Positions 11,681 through 24,549 of a stretch of 64,000 nt of DNA are shown piece after piece (position 1 is the stretch's first letter; each line of letters begins with the position of its first letter). Source of the stretch: Hypericum androsaemum (Eukaryota; Streptophyta; Magnoliopsida; Malpighiales; Hypericaceae); assembly GCA_963995505.1 (NCBI GenBank), contig OZ023192.1, positions 1,890,001 through 1,954,000 on the forward strand. Direction: 5' to 3'. The translations under genes and the position numbers were made by a program. The notes under the pieces were generated by a model. It ran no database searches. It was not told the origin of the DNA and saw nothing but the letters and a program-made list of their open reading frames with translations.

Positions 11681-12032
11681 CAGATGAAAATTTGTCGCGG
11701 ACAAAATATGAGTATACCCAACATCGAAAGATGTTCATTAAATTCGCACTGCGTACAAAAATGACATCTAATTAAATAATAGAATCACGCATGAGTTCCA
11801 AAGACACCGAGTAAAATTAGCTATGGTCTTTTTAGTTTTACCTGATAATGATATGTCATATCACCAAATAAAAATTGATACAAATTATAAAGAATTTGGG
11901 TGGGTTTTTGAACCTTAGAAAGAATATTATTAAGAAATTATTTGACTATACTCCTATGGATAAAAAAAAGTCTCTGTCACGATTGGAACGGGCACCACTA
12001 GTATAGGGAAGTTGGAACAGCCAGCCCAAAGG

Positions 12033-14024
12033 TAGGGATGGCAAAAAGACACAGATCATGTGGATCAGACTCTTACCCTATCCTAGGAATTTTAAGGTCT
12101 ATTGGTCTATCTATTTAGATAGGATCCGGGTTTGGATAGGGTCCATATAAACCTAGACTCAGACCTTATCCATAGACCAATTAATTAGACTCTACCCTAG
12201 TTAGATCCTACTTAGATCTATATTTATTATATTGCTAAGATAATTATAATACAACCGTAAAAAGAATAAGCGCACACAAAAAAAACCTAATATAATACTA
12301 TTTTTTAAAATTTTAATTTAAATATTATATGACTAATTAAGTAATTAAATGTAAGAATCGGAAAACTAAAGTGAGAACTTTTAAGATTTGGGGGAGCAAA
12401 GAGTAATTTTTCATAATTAGGGTAACTTGGGGCGGATTAGGGTTTTTAGCCTCGAAAGCCTATATAAATAGGCCTATAGGCCGCCCATTCTGTCAGCCTA
12501 AATAACACCCACGGATTTTCTCTCTCTGTAAAGGCGAGGGGCAAAATCAGACTCGGGAGGAGGTGCCAAGAGAGGACGAGACCATCAGGGAATCGCTGTA
12601 CGAGGAGGGTAAGTCATTAACACTATGTCCTCGTAAACTCGATTTCAAGTAATTCTTGATATGAGTCACGTGTTTGCCTCTCAAATAAAAGGTGGAGAAG
12701 ACGAGTTTGTGAGGGAAAGAGTCGGATTTGAGGAAGTCCCGGACAGATCGTTGGATTAGGCTAGCTCGGAGCAACATCAGGTAAGTGGAATTTGTGTCAC
12801 CTCGTAGATCGAGGAGTTTAATTTTTCTGAGAAGATCTACATTTCAGTCTGGAACACGTATGGCTTGAATTCGGGATCTGGCTTAAGCCGATCTCTTTTC
12901 TGCTAGATTTTGCTATGTTTCCGTTCGAGTTTTCGTATGCTATGTTTCTGTCCAAGTTTTGATTGCGAAAGATTCTGTTGTGCATACTGGTATCTGAATT
13001 CTAAATTTTGATAAGTTATGTTATGCGTATGATATGTAGTCGGTTAGGATAGTCGGTTAGGATAGTCGGATAGGGTAGCGGTTAGGATAGTAGATTAGGG
13101 AATACCCGTGTGGATATGTTATGCTTCGAAATTTGGATGTGTTTAGTTGGCTAGATAGTCAAATAGGGGATCTTTTCGGTTCTCGGTTTGCAAGGTGAAA
13201 ATTGTGTTCGGATGTATTTTTCTTGTGTTTCGCCTAGTTTGTTTCGTTTCACTTACTGAGTTTATTAACTCACCCTAGCTGTATGTGTTTCAGATCGTTT
13301 AGGTGGGATTCGAGAGCGGGAGTAGAGAGATTGCATGCATCACCACGGTTTTCTCAGCTTTTAGTATTTATTCGGATTTCTGAACATTAAATTTGCTTTG
13401 GTTGTTCGGATTTTTATTTTGGATAATCGTTTCATTTTGTAATAAAAGTATGACGCCTTCCGGGGTAATTATTATCTCGGCATTGTCGCCTCTATTTCCG
13501 GGTCACGACAATAAATTTGTTGGTTAGACACAGAAGCTACCGAGAAGAGTTAGATTACAAGAACAAGAAGATGATCGAGAAGACTTATTCAGAAGTAGTT
13601 GAAAATTTTAGAAAAAAATTATTTTGAAGTTAGAACTTTATATTATGCAAGAACAGTTATAAGTTTTAGTTTTTGATTGACGAGGTAGCCGTATGTGTTT
13701 CATTTTATGTTCAACCAGTTGGTTTATAGTTTATTCTCAACTTTAATTTGAGCTTATCATTTTATTACATAGACTTTGATTTTTTCTTTATTTTTTATTT
13801 GAATTATATTGAAATAATAAAAATATCTTGTAAAGTAATTATAAAAAAGATAGAATATTAAAGGGTCAGACCTTACAGACTATGGATCTCCTGGAGGGTA
13901 AGGTATGGGTCTAACAATAAAAAAATTGTAGGATCGAGAGTAGGGTATGAATCTAACTCCAAAAATTAGGACATGGGTTGGGTCTTATCAATATCCTACC
14001 CGACCCTACCCATTGCCATCCATA
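12033..14024. mobile_element. hAT-like element, about 2 kb, non-autonomous
   Basis: Ends TAGGGATGGCAA (12033) and TTGCCATCCATA (14024) are inverted repeats, flanked by imperfect 8-bp duplications CCCAAAGG (12025-12032) and CCCAAATA (14025-14032). Sub-terminal regions on both sides repeat words such as GACCTTATCC and TAGGATC. No transposase is visible. The middle (12350-13510) looks like a separate LTR inserted later. A shorter relative sits in an ISPD intron at 46.65 kb. Confidence 0.5.
12350..13510 (+). mobile_element. Probable solo LTR nested in the hAT-like element
   Basis: A 1.16-kb segment runs from TGTAAG to CACGACA (TGT..ACA ends), with a promoter-like GCCTATATAAATAGGCC at 12459-12475 and AATAAAAGTATG near 13441 that could serve polyadenylation. 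Flanking 5-mers are TTAAA and ATAAA, a one-mismatch target duplication. A run of TCGGTTAGGATAG units (13035-13110) is a small minisatellite. A non-coding transcription unit is an alternative reading. Confidence 0.4.
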
Positions 14025-14032
14025 CCCAAATA

Positions 14033-16078
14033 GTCTGGTCCCAATATTAAAGGTTGCCTTTTCTTTTTGGTATGCAACCATGGATTTAATTAATTATTTT
14101 TAAATTAAATTTCTAAATAATTAGGATATATAGCTTATAATGGAATATTCCAATGAAGCATAGACAGATAAAAAAACGTTTCTCTCATCGATTAAATAAG
14201 CCAACTAATTATATATGCCGATTTAGAATCTGTGGGACTGCAAGGTATTACACCTTCTCTTTGGAAAAACAACACGACGTCGAATCTGTCTCCAGCTGGG
14301 TTTTTCAAATTTAACTAGCTGGAACAACTTGAAATCTCAAGGATAAATTCCAATTTTTCCTCCTTTGTAAAAGTTTCCGCCAAATTAATTCGTGAATTCA
14401 GTTTTAAAAAAGATTTCCAACTCTTTGAAACTTAGTTCACGTGACAAAAAAATGCATACAAATTTGTAGTTCAGATTCATTTGTTATCGTATCTATTCTA
14501 TTGAAATAATTATTCCGTCTCTCATTTTCATATATGCTTCCCATGCTTTTTTTTAAGTAAATATTACACCTAGTTACAATATCAGAAATTGAACATTTCA
14601 CCTCTTTAAAGTTAAACAATGCCTATGCTATTAGGCCAAATGCTTGTTGCATGAAATTTGCTTCATGTGCCGTTAGTTCTAATATGCTTCCTATGCTGTT
14701 GTCTATTGAATGAAATTTGTTTTTAAAAGTTGCATATATGATTAGGATATCCAATGAGATAACTATATCTTAATTAATAAATTTTGAGTTTGGATCTTAA
14801 AAAACGTATCATTATTAGAACTTTAGTATTATTTAAATATTATATACGATATAAATCTAAATTAGTAGACTCAGTGAATATCGAACATCATTTGACTTAA
14901 AAAATGAGATCAAGTGCTTGGACAGGTCAAAGAAGGAGATAGTTGTATAGTGGATCCTTTGCCATTGAAAGAGTCAAATGCTAAAAGTTATTTGCTCTAA
15001 ACCCTGTATGCATAAAAAACCCACTGTTCTTGTATTCTTTTATAATTACAAGGACGGCAATAAACAAATTGTAGTCTCAATTCAAGATTTAATCATTAAT
15101 CAATTTTGCAACTTGGCCATGAGTATAAGAACCAATGAAAACGACTCCTCCTCTAGTGGGTGGTCAGATTGTCCATGACCAAGTCCAATACCTAACAGTA
15201 ACAACCAAAAATGAGAAAAGAAAAAATAAATAAAAGACCCAAATTCAATTTTAGTGGAAATTGATTGTCTCAGTAAATTTTATATCAATACAACACATGC
15301 TAAATTTTGCACCTAATATCTTTATCAAATCTTCATACACCCAACTCATAAGGCCAAATGACTTGTGGAATATGCGATAGTATTTATTACTTTAGTTACA
15401 TTTCTTTAGTCACTCCATTTATTTATTTTAAAAAGAAAAATTATTACTAAACAATTAGCTATATTGTTTTACATATATGCATAAAATTGTTATTGTGTCA
15501 GAAAAAATTAGACAAAACAAAATTTGATATTATGATTTAATAATTAAATTAATCTCACTAACCAAAATTTATGGCCTACAATGTCCATATAACAACAAAT
15601 AGCCAATATTTAAAAATGTAAAACAAAAAAACCCACATAAATATTAAAGACATACGTCGCAATACGTCAATGGCTATACAGATAGACATTTAATAAATGC
15701 GTTATTACAATGCCTCAGCTAATCGGACGGATTCAATTTTCCTATTTAATACTTCTATCAACCAACTACGTTTTCCAACTTGCTGGCCATTTCTTGTCTC
15801 AATTTTCCTAGTGACAAGAAATTTTTTTTTTCTATTTGTCTTTTGGTTAATGTGGGAATAACCCTCTTAGTGTTCAAAGTTGCATAATATGACCAAATTT
15901 GGTCCCCATTTTGCAAGTCAATTCTTGAAGTTGTAGAACCAAGGAGTTACTTATTTCTTAGTTTCCAAGAAAAAAAAGGTGTTTGTTGCGGGAAAACATT
16001 GTGAGAACGTTGAAAACGATCTTAATTATGGAGGAGTAGCGGACTTGGTGGTGGATTTTATAGGAGTGGTTTAGAGAA
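14033..16078. other. AT-rich spacer upstream of the receptor kinase
   Basis: No gene or clear element is seen. The final few hundred bases hold the probable promoter and leader of the plus-strand receptor kinase that starts at 16079. Confidence 0.4.
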
Positions 16079-19000
16079 ATGGGTTTTAGAGTTTTGGTGC
16101 TTTTGTTGTTTGGCTTCCAAATTTCTCTCCTTGCATCAGCAACAACACAAACTGAAGATTGTAAGTTTCTTTCATGATTTTGTTTTTACATTTTTTTAAA
16201 CAATTGTATGTTTGTTTTAATTTCGAGGAAAAACGGGGCGAGGGGATTCGGACCTTTGTCATCCTCTTTTCGAAGTGAGGATCCTGATCAACTTAGAGCG
16301 AGTTGATTTTGTAATTTGTTCCATCAACATGTAAATGGTATAAGAGCTAGTCTGGTTTAAGATATTTGTATCTTTTGATTGATTTCTGAATGTAAGTGGA
16401 ACAACAAATGAAGATCATCTCATCACCATCCAGATCACCCTGCGATTTTTCGGGTTTCAAGTTCGAATTGCGAAGAAACCATTAGCATCAAGTCCAAGTA
16501 GAAGTTCTTGGCTAATGGTGCAGGTGTTTTCTCTTGTGTCTCATGGTTGCAGCAAGTGCTTTGGTTGCTCTGAGGAGTTCATGGGACGGCACGCCGCCTG
16601 GTTGGGTGGGCGCGGACCCTTGTGGAAGCAACTGGGAAGGAATTAAGTGCTCGTCCAATCGGGTGATCTCCATGTAAGTTGCTGTCTGGTGCTTGATTGT
16701 TTGCAGCCGACTCGAATATGTCATATGCGACTTTTTTTCGGGCCTTGACATTAGCCTCTGTGATGTTTGTTAATCCGCAGCACTCTTTCGAGCACCGGAC
16801 TGACTGGTCAGCTCACAGGGGACCTTGCAGCCATGTCTGAATTGCAGATTTTGTAAGTCTCCGGTCTGACTGGTCTGCGATTTTTTCCGGGCCTTGATAC
16901 GTGTAGGGCGATCGCCTTTTGACTATTTGAATTCTCGTGCAGGGATCTGTCGTACAATAAGGACCTGAAAGGATCAATTCCGCCATCAATTGGGAACTTG
17001 AAGAAGTTAACAAACTTGTAAGATCATGTACCATAGTGTCAGAAAGTACTAGCTAAACCAAGATTCTCTATTGTTATGGCCTCTCACTCCACGCTTTCGG
17101 ACGTTCCTTCAGAATCCTGGTCGGATGCAGCTTCTCTGGACCGATTCCGAACTCCATAGGGTCAATGCAGGAGCTGGTCTATCTGTAAGTTCCTTATGCT
17201 ACTGTACTTCTCTGCTCTGACAATCGACATTGATGTAATGCTGTCGTCCGGATTCGATGTCGCAATTGTGCTATGCAGACATTTTGTCTCACTTCAGTGC
17301 AATTTGACCTTCTGCAGATCCCTCAATTCCAATGGTTTCACTGGGAAAATTCCAGCCTCAATCGGCAAATTATCGAAACTTTATTGGTTGGATCTCGCGG
17401 ATAACCAGCTAGAAGGGTCGATCCCTGTATCGGATGGGACTAATCCTGGCCTTGATTTATTGACCAGCACAAAACACTTGTAAGAAAAACCACTTAGCGG
17501 CTAATGATGGATTTCTGTGTTTCTCTTATCTGCTTACCTTACTAGCATTCTCTTACACTAATTGCAGCCATTTTGGACAAAATCAGCTCACAGGTCCAAT
17601 CCCAACTAAGCTTTTCAGCTCAGACATGCACCTGATACATGTGTATGTTTCATCGAGCGTGCCAAAAATAATTTCGACCTTGATCAATATCTTTCTCGGA
17701 TCGAATACTGTAAGAACAAGAATCACATTTTGTTACCTTTGGACAGGCTATTCGATAACAACCGCCTCAGTAGTCGCATTCCTTCGACCCTTGGTCTTGT
17801 GCAGAGCTTGGAAGTTGTGTGAGTATCTATTAACAAGTTGTAGTAACCTGATGTTCTTCTTGACAATCTCGCGTAATCAAGTTCCGGTCTACCGAATCTT
17901 GACATTCCTGATTGCCAAGTATGTATTGAATCTTCGATCTTTGATGCAGGCGCTTCGATAGGAATCAATTCACCGGACGTCTTCCTACGAATCTCAATAA
18001 CCTCACCAGTGTATCCCAAATGTAAGCATAGAAGCAGACTTGTGACTCCTAACATGAAGCAAATGATCTTGCATTAGGCCTATAATACAGGTTTCCTCAT
18101 GATTCAATGTTCAGGATATTATCCAACAATGGACTAACAGGTCCATTTCCGAACCTTACCGGCATGAATCTTCTCAACTACTTGTAAGATTCACAAAGCC
18201 ATTTTACAGTTCGCTGTTCCGATCAGCTGCAGCATCGTCATATCGTTGAAACACAATTTTGAGTGCTCTCTATACCTATTGTATGCAGGGATATCAGCAA
18301 TAATAGCTTCGACGCCTCGGTTTTTCCTTCATGGGCCTTAACTCTGGGGTCACTGACTACATTGTAAGTCTTCTGGAAGTGCCTATGTCTTATAAACAAT
18401 CCCTTTTTCGTCTCTGTCACACCGTTCGTTCGGATGATTCCACCTGAAATGCATCAAGGACCGATGCCTCATTCGTTCTATGTTGCATCTCATAATGTGC
18501 CATATGTTACTTATTTCTCTGTCATCTGTCTCACAGAATGATGGAAAACACGACGCTCGGAGGGAAAGTTCCGACTGCCCTTTTCAGCATTTCCAGCCTG
18601 CAGACCGTGTAAGCGTCTTCACGATCTGTTGTTCTTCCGTTCGAACGTGGCTGGATGGTGTCCTGAACTGCTTTTCTTTATTGACTTGTGGTTTTAGGAC
18701 ACTGAAGAACAACTATTTCAATGAGACATTGGACATAGGAACCACTGTTGGTACTTCTCTCCAGCTCATTGATCTGCAAAACAATCAGATATCAGGATTC
18801 ATACAAAGACCGGGAGAAAACAACCTCGATATCATGTAAACACCGTCTTTCGATTCTGTAACTCCTTATGCACCACTTGAACGTTGCTAAATATGTCTGC
18901 TATTCCAGACTAAAGGGAAATCCGGTCTGTCAAGAAACCGGAGCAACGGAGAGCTACTGCACTGCATCCACGCCGGATTCATCCTACACAACGCCCGCGA

Positions 19001-21165
19001 ACAACTGCATTGAGCCTATCTGCCCTGCAGATCAGACTTCCAGCCCCAACTGCCATTGCGTGTTTCCGTACACGGGAAAGTTGGTCTTCAGGGCTCCTTC
19101 ATTTTCAGACTTGGGAAACAAAACTCTCTACATAGAACTCCAGGATTCCCTGATGAACATCTTCAATGCTCTTCAGCTCCCTGTCGACTCCGTGATCCTA
19201 AGTAACCCGAGGAAGGATTCAGAAGATTACCTTGACATGAATCTTCAAGTCTTTCCAGCTGGAGATCATAGTTTCAACCGAACAATAGTCAGCTCACTCG
19301 GGTTTGCTCTAAGCAACCAGACTTTTAAGCCTCCGAAAGTGTTCGGACCGTTCTCTTTTATAGGCGATGTGTACACGCATTTTCCCGGTACTTGCTCCAT
19401 CCTTGATGAATAGAAACCTTGCAGCATTGTCTTTTAAGTTTCTGATGCCTTGTTCCTCGAACATTCAGGAGAATCTTCGGGATCGAGCTCGAACACTGGC
19501 ATCGTTATAGGAGCTGCAGCCGGTGCTTGCGTCCTTGTTGTACTTCTGCTTCTCGCCGGACTCTACGCATACCGTCAGAAGAAGAGAGCAGAAAGAGCAA
19601 CAGGGATGAGCAACCCTTTTGGTGTGTTCTCATTGCGATTTTAAGATATCGCACTTTCCTGTTCAACATAGATCATGCTTGCTGCCTTTGCCTTTCTTAG
19701 TTTCGGTGCTCTGCAAATGCAGCTCATTGGAACTCCAACAAGAGCGTCGGTGGCGTTCCTCAACTGCGAGGAGCCCGGAACTTCTCGTTCGATGAGCTGA
19801 AGAAATGCACCAACAGTTTCTCTGATGCAAATGATGTTGGATCAGGGGGTTATGGAAGGGTTTGTCCTCACTAACTAGCTTCTTCTTTTCTACTTACTTG
19901 TGTCGAGGTTACCGCATTGCCAATTGCAACTGTGGCGAGCTTGTTTATACATGACCATTCACGGGGTGTTGTTCTGCAGAGGTGATGCCTGCCTAAGAAT
20001 CTGTCTGTCTTAGTTCAGTGTTGAGTTGTAGTTAACTGTGTTTCAGGTATACAGAGGAATGCTTCCGGACGGGCAACTGGTTGCGATAAAACGATCCGAA
20101 CAAGGATCGATGCAGGGAGGACTAGAGTTCAAGACTGAGATTGAACTTCTATCAAGAGTCCACCACAAGAATCTCGTAAGCCTTCTCGGGTTCTGCTTCG
20201 AGCAAGGAGAGCAAATGCTGGTGTATGAATTCATTCCGAACGGTAGCTTGAGTGACACGCTATCAGGTACTTCCATTTTGGCTAATATATGTGCTCTCCG
20301 ATCATCTGCCACGACGAGGAATCACTTCGTCGCCTTGTCTTAGCATCTTTGCTGTTAAATCTGATCAGGGAAGACGGGAATCCGAATGGATTGGGCGAGG
20401 AGACTGAAAGTAGCCCTTGGTGCTGCAAGAGGTCTTGCCTATATGCATGAACTTGCAGATCCTCCCATCATCCACAGGGATGTAAAGACCACAAACATAC
20501 TACTCGACGAGCGGTTAACTGCAAAAGTCGCTGATTTCGGTCTCTCCAAGGCTCTTGGTGACCCCGAAAAGGGTCATGTCACAACCCAAGTCAAGGGAAC
20601 CATGGTCAGTTTCTCTTCTCTTTCTGTTCTTTGACATGTAAGTGAACGAATTCGATGTGTAACCAACAAAGGTTTTCTGTCTGTGTAGGGATATCTGGAC
20701 CCGGAATATTACATGACACAACAGCTGACAGAGAAGAGTGATGTTTATAGCTTTGGAGTTGTAATGCTGGAGCTAATCACAGCAAGAAAGCCGATAGAAC
20801 GAGGCAAGTACATCGTAAGGGAGGTGAAGATGGCAATGGACAGAACCAAGGATCTGTACAACCTTCACGAACTTCTCGACTCGAATATCGGCTTGGAGAC
20901 TACATTGAAAGGGATGGACAAGTTCGTGGACTTGGCCCTGAGATGTGTACAGGAATCTGGAGCTGACAGGCCTACAATGAGTGATGTGGTGAAGGAGATT
21001 GAGAACATCCTGCAGCTCGCCGGCATTAATCCGAATGCAGAATCCGCAAACACCTCGGAAAGCTACTTGGAAGCTGGCAAGGGAAGCCCCCATCACCCGT
21101 ATCGCAACAAGGCCTCCTTCGAGTACAGCGGGGCTTTCCCACCCGCAAAGATAGAGCCTAAATGA
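16079..21165 (+). CDS. LRR receptor-like kinase, subfamily VIII-1 (HPCA1-like)
   Basis: Nineteen exons close in frame to 952 aa: 16079-16160, 16553-16673, 16781-16852, 16943-17017, 17113-17184, 17318-17479, 17568-17642, 17747-17818, 17950-18021, 18115-18183, 18289-18363, 18537-18608, 18698-18835, 18909-19387, 19469-19621, 19723-19859, 20047-20266, 20369-20604, 20689-21165. A signal peptide (about 1-21) precedes the N-cap [12 protein letters not shown]. Leucine-rich repeats follow, mostly one per 69-75-nt exon; then a Cys-rich juxtamembrane module (C419, C424, C434, C436), one membrane helix (about 555-580) and an intact kinase: P-loop [11 protein letters not shown], Lys657, HRD Asp753, DFG Asp771, GYLDPEYYM. 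The family includes HPCA1/CARD1, the Arabidopsis plasma-membrane sensor of extracellular hydrogen peroxide and quinones, and several paralogues. Which paralogue this one matches is not settled. Confidence 0.95.
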
Positions 21166-21830
21166 ACTGTCTCCATCTAAGCATGTATCAGATGTTTCTT
21201 TATGTTCTGTAAAATTGTATCCCTGTCAGGTAAAGAGAAGCAGCAGAATGTAATTGTTTTTTACTCTTACCTTACAATTTGTAGTGTGTTTTTAGTAATT
21301 ACATTCATAATGCCTTGGCATTTTTATTGTTTCCAATATACTTTTCCATGTAAATTTGATGTTGCCAACTTTTGTTCTTGCCTTACTTTGTAAACATCTT
21401 GGTTTGGTTTTCTTCAAGCAGATCAATCTGTGTTCGAACCGGATAAGATCACAAACGCCTTTTGGAAGCTTCTATTGATACAAAAGCATTTGCTTTCAAA
21501 GATAACATGGCAACTTCTCCCTTGGATCCCAAGGTAGCTATCACCTTTTAAAAGAGCATTAGGTGTTTTATGGTCCCAAACTGCATTAATATATTAACTT
21601 GATCGTTAATCTTCTCTTTTCTTCTTCTTCTTGCCTTTAACCAAGTGTTGCTTTATTCTATGTTTCAGTCCTCTTTAAGAGCTTGACAATGGTGAAACTT
21701 TCTGTATCATCATTTATAGCAGCAACGACGTACATTTCGCGCATTGACAGAAGCAGGGGATAACCCTGAGATTAAGATTAAGGATTTCACTTGATCCTTC
21801 CGGTCACTCACAGTTCCATCACTGGTGCTT
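21166..21830. other. Convergent 3' ends of receptor kinase and START genes
   Basis: This 665-bp gap lies between the stop codons of two convergent genes and should hold both 3' UTRs. No other feature is seen. Confidence 0.4.
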
Positions 21831-23393
21831 TTACAGTTTCCGGGCCTCGTGCATCTCGTTGGCAGACGAACCTAGCGCCAGTTTCTTGAGGTTCTCGATG
21901 ATCATTACCAGCTTCGTGTTGAGGCGATTAACAAAGCACTTTGGCAGCCATCCAGCCGGATCTAGCTGTTCCATGATGATGGACATGAAAGTTAGGAAAC
22001 CAAACCTCGGATCGTTAACTGAATGCAAGATAGACAACCAGTCACTTCCCAGACTCGTGAAGATATTTACCTGAACGACGTAAGTAACCATACACGAGTC
22101 GTCCTCGAGCTTCTCCACCACCCAACCCGACTGCAGCAGAAGTCCTCTGATGGCGTTGTTTTGCTTCGGGTGCAACCCTGCAGCTATCTTATTCGGCAGT
22201 GAAGCAACTGCTACCACCTAGAACATATCCACACTAACATAAGAACAATACACTTGCGAGGACTAAACATAAGTAACAGATCATCTGCATTCACTTGTAT
22301 GCTTACCAGGGTTCCGTCTTCCATTGTTTCGCGTCGCTCGTATACAATGAACTCCCTGTTTCTGAAGAGAGGCTTAGAGTTCTCGCCGAACCTCAGACGG
22401 ATTATACTGAGGTTATCTTCAAGGTCCTTAATGTACCTTGCTTCTACCAGGTCAGAATCCCATTGCTGGTGCAACAAAATTCATGAAATCTTTTATCAAT
22501 AGTAGTTCATGTATATGTTCGATCACCGACTAATCTAGGCAGGAGACACTCCGAATAACAATAACAACAACACTGGTGCATCAATCATTCGCACTAACCA
22601 TGAACAACACTGCTCTGCTAACGATTACTACTCCGAAAATAAATCGTTGTGCGAAAGATGATTATACGAAAAACAGGATAGGGAAGTACCCTGGCAGCAT
22701 CAATGGCATTGGCAACGGTCATGAACTGTTGCGGGGAGACTGATCTGAGCAGCCAGCGGCTACGGAAAGTGTGGAAGGATCCGGACCTACGCTTGGATAT
22801 CTCCACCCCGTTCTCCAAACTAACAACCTTCCATCCATCACTGCCATTGTCGAACCTGTTCGAGTCAGAAGCCGAGAGCAGCTCCTGTATGCAGCTCTCG
22901 CTTGCGAATTGCACGTACCGTCTGAGGGAGTCCTCGCTTATGGACCTGCACATACATGCACACCGGTTGACAGAAACTCGGTACACCAACAAATGGTACT
23001 GAAAGCATATGTATTTGATCACATCCAAATCGAAATTCAAACAAACAACAGTTAAAGACTCGAACTTGAGGCCTGACTCAAGTGACAAAGGGTCGTGCGA
23101 GAAATCGGATTGTACTTCAGACAAGTTTCAAACTATCCAAACCTAAAAAAAAGACTCGAACTTGAGTTCCATAACATATGGATGGAGCTGATCACATCCA
23201 AATCGAAATTCAAACAAACATCAGTTAAAAGACTCGAACTTGAGGCCTAACTCAATTGGCAAAGGGTCGGGCAGGAATTCGGATTGTACTTCAGACAAGT
23301 TTCAAAATATGCAAACCTCAAAAGAGAAAAAGTTAAAAGACATCAACTTGTGTATGCTTACCAGGACCGGCTACAAGGTGCTGGACCATTCAT
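21831..23393 (-). CDS. Small START-domain lipid-binding protein
   Basis: Exons on the minus strand are 23393-23362, 22945-22690, 22465-22307, 22217-22071 and 21965-21831, giving 242 aa. START proteins bind a lipid or sterol in a hydrophobic pocket. The START fold covers nearly the whole protein: WKVVSLENGVEISKRR, AIDAARQWDSDLVEARY, FIVYERRETMEDGTLVVAVAS, and the C-terminal helix region DPAGWLPKCFVNRLNTKL. It is not an HD-ZIP protein, since no homeodomain is present. Exon 1 is only 32 nt; I chose it because it has an upstream in-frame stop, a strong CTG/GTAAGC donor and the right phase, and it adds a Trp before SISEDSLRRY. That first exon is the least certain part. The gene is convergent with the receptor kinase, as I recall for At5g49800 beside At5g49760-49780. 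Confidence 0.85.
23020..23330. repeat. About 170-bp tandem duplication in START intron 1
   Basis: CACATCCAAATCGAAATTCA followed by GACTCGAACTTGAGGCC and GGATTGTACTTCAGACAAG occurs twice, near 23020-23150 and 23190-23320. The shared core CTAACTCAATTGGCAAAGGG followed by ATTCGGATT resembles a tRNA-like SINE head. Confidence 0.7.
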
Positions 23394-24549
23394 TGGTTGG
23401 TTCTAACCAAGTTCTGCTCTTTAAGCTCTTTTCACTTCAAGGATATCAATAACACTAAAGAATGAGCATATATACACCAAGAGAGAGAGAGAAAGAGATA
23501 ATAGAATAATAAGAAGTGGGCCGAGATTAGTGAAGCACATGGAATGCCAGAGGAACCTCCATGATTAGAACTGCACTTCCATCTCTCCCTTTCTCTCTTT
23601 TCAGAGTCGAACACATTCGTAAGACTTGAACCCAACATTTTCGAGTCCGTCTCTTACCACTCGGACCGACTTCCATCGGTTGTCCCTCTCTCTCAAAGAA
23701 AAGGCTTGGAAAAATAAATAAAGTGGAGCAGAACTAATCAATGGATGCTTAAGCCCAGAATTTGCCTGGTTATGGGTGACACAATCCCTACCTAATTTAA
23801 ACTATCTCCCATCTGTCACGTGCCTATGTGGAGGATCAACTCGAAAAGGTTATTCTAATTTAACAAACTGTCGAGTTCGGAGATGATTCGTTGTAAAGCC
23901 AATAGGGAAAGTTTTGCCCGAGTATCAGTTCGGCTTGAATTTGAATCACTCACGTACTACAAAGGAAAAAGGAGCATGCATGTCCATGCCAAACAACGGA
24001 TGGACAAGCTCTGGTCTTGCTGTTCCCGAGTTGCTGTCTTGACATTGGACGGAGTTCTTGTTCTGGCTTGGAGTCTGTCTGTACTCTTTCATCATCCAAT
24101 CCAAGAGCCAGTTAGCCTTCTTTTGTTTTCTGGTTGCTTGGTAATAATTTTATGATGCTTTGATTGGGAATTGGAGCGTGGGGCTCTGGACCCATTCTGC
24201 TTATCTTCACATGCATGGTAGCAACGTCTTGTGGTCAGACAAGACGCCAATGGCAAGTCTGTCTTTCGTGGCTACTAGTGCACCAATCAGAGTTGGTCCG
24301 AACGGTTTTAAACAAAGTTTCAAGTTTGAATCTTGCGAACCGAGCAAAATGTCCAAATATGTTCGAAAACGAATTCAATATGTAAATATAACAACGGATA
24401 ACGGAACGTTTGATGACCCAAGATGAACAAGAGTCCTATAGCTAGCTGATGTGGAAAAGCTACTAGAAGGGAGCTTGGAAGAAATCAGGTTATTTAATTA
24501 AGCCACAGGATTGGTGACATTTTTTCAAGCTTCAGCTAAAAAATAAGAC
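23394..24549. other. Spacer between START and reductase genes
   Basis: No gene is supported. Several short plus-strand frames exist between 23.9 and 24.4 kb, but they have no recognisable domain or codon pattern. The part next to 24549 is the 3' UTR of the reductase; the part next to 23394 is the START promoter, with (GA)n runs near 23480-23500. Confidence 0.35.

Noticed and set aside
11456..11764. 102-codon plus-strand frame
   Set aside because: It lies within a decayed TRIM LTR on the antisense side.
23883..24426. Small plus-strand genes near 24 kb
   Set aside because: The frames are short and overlapping, with no domain, splice pattern or start context worth supporting.
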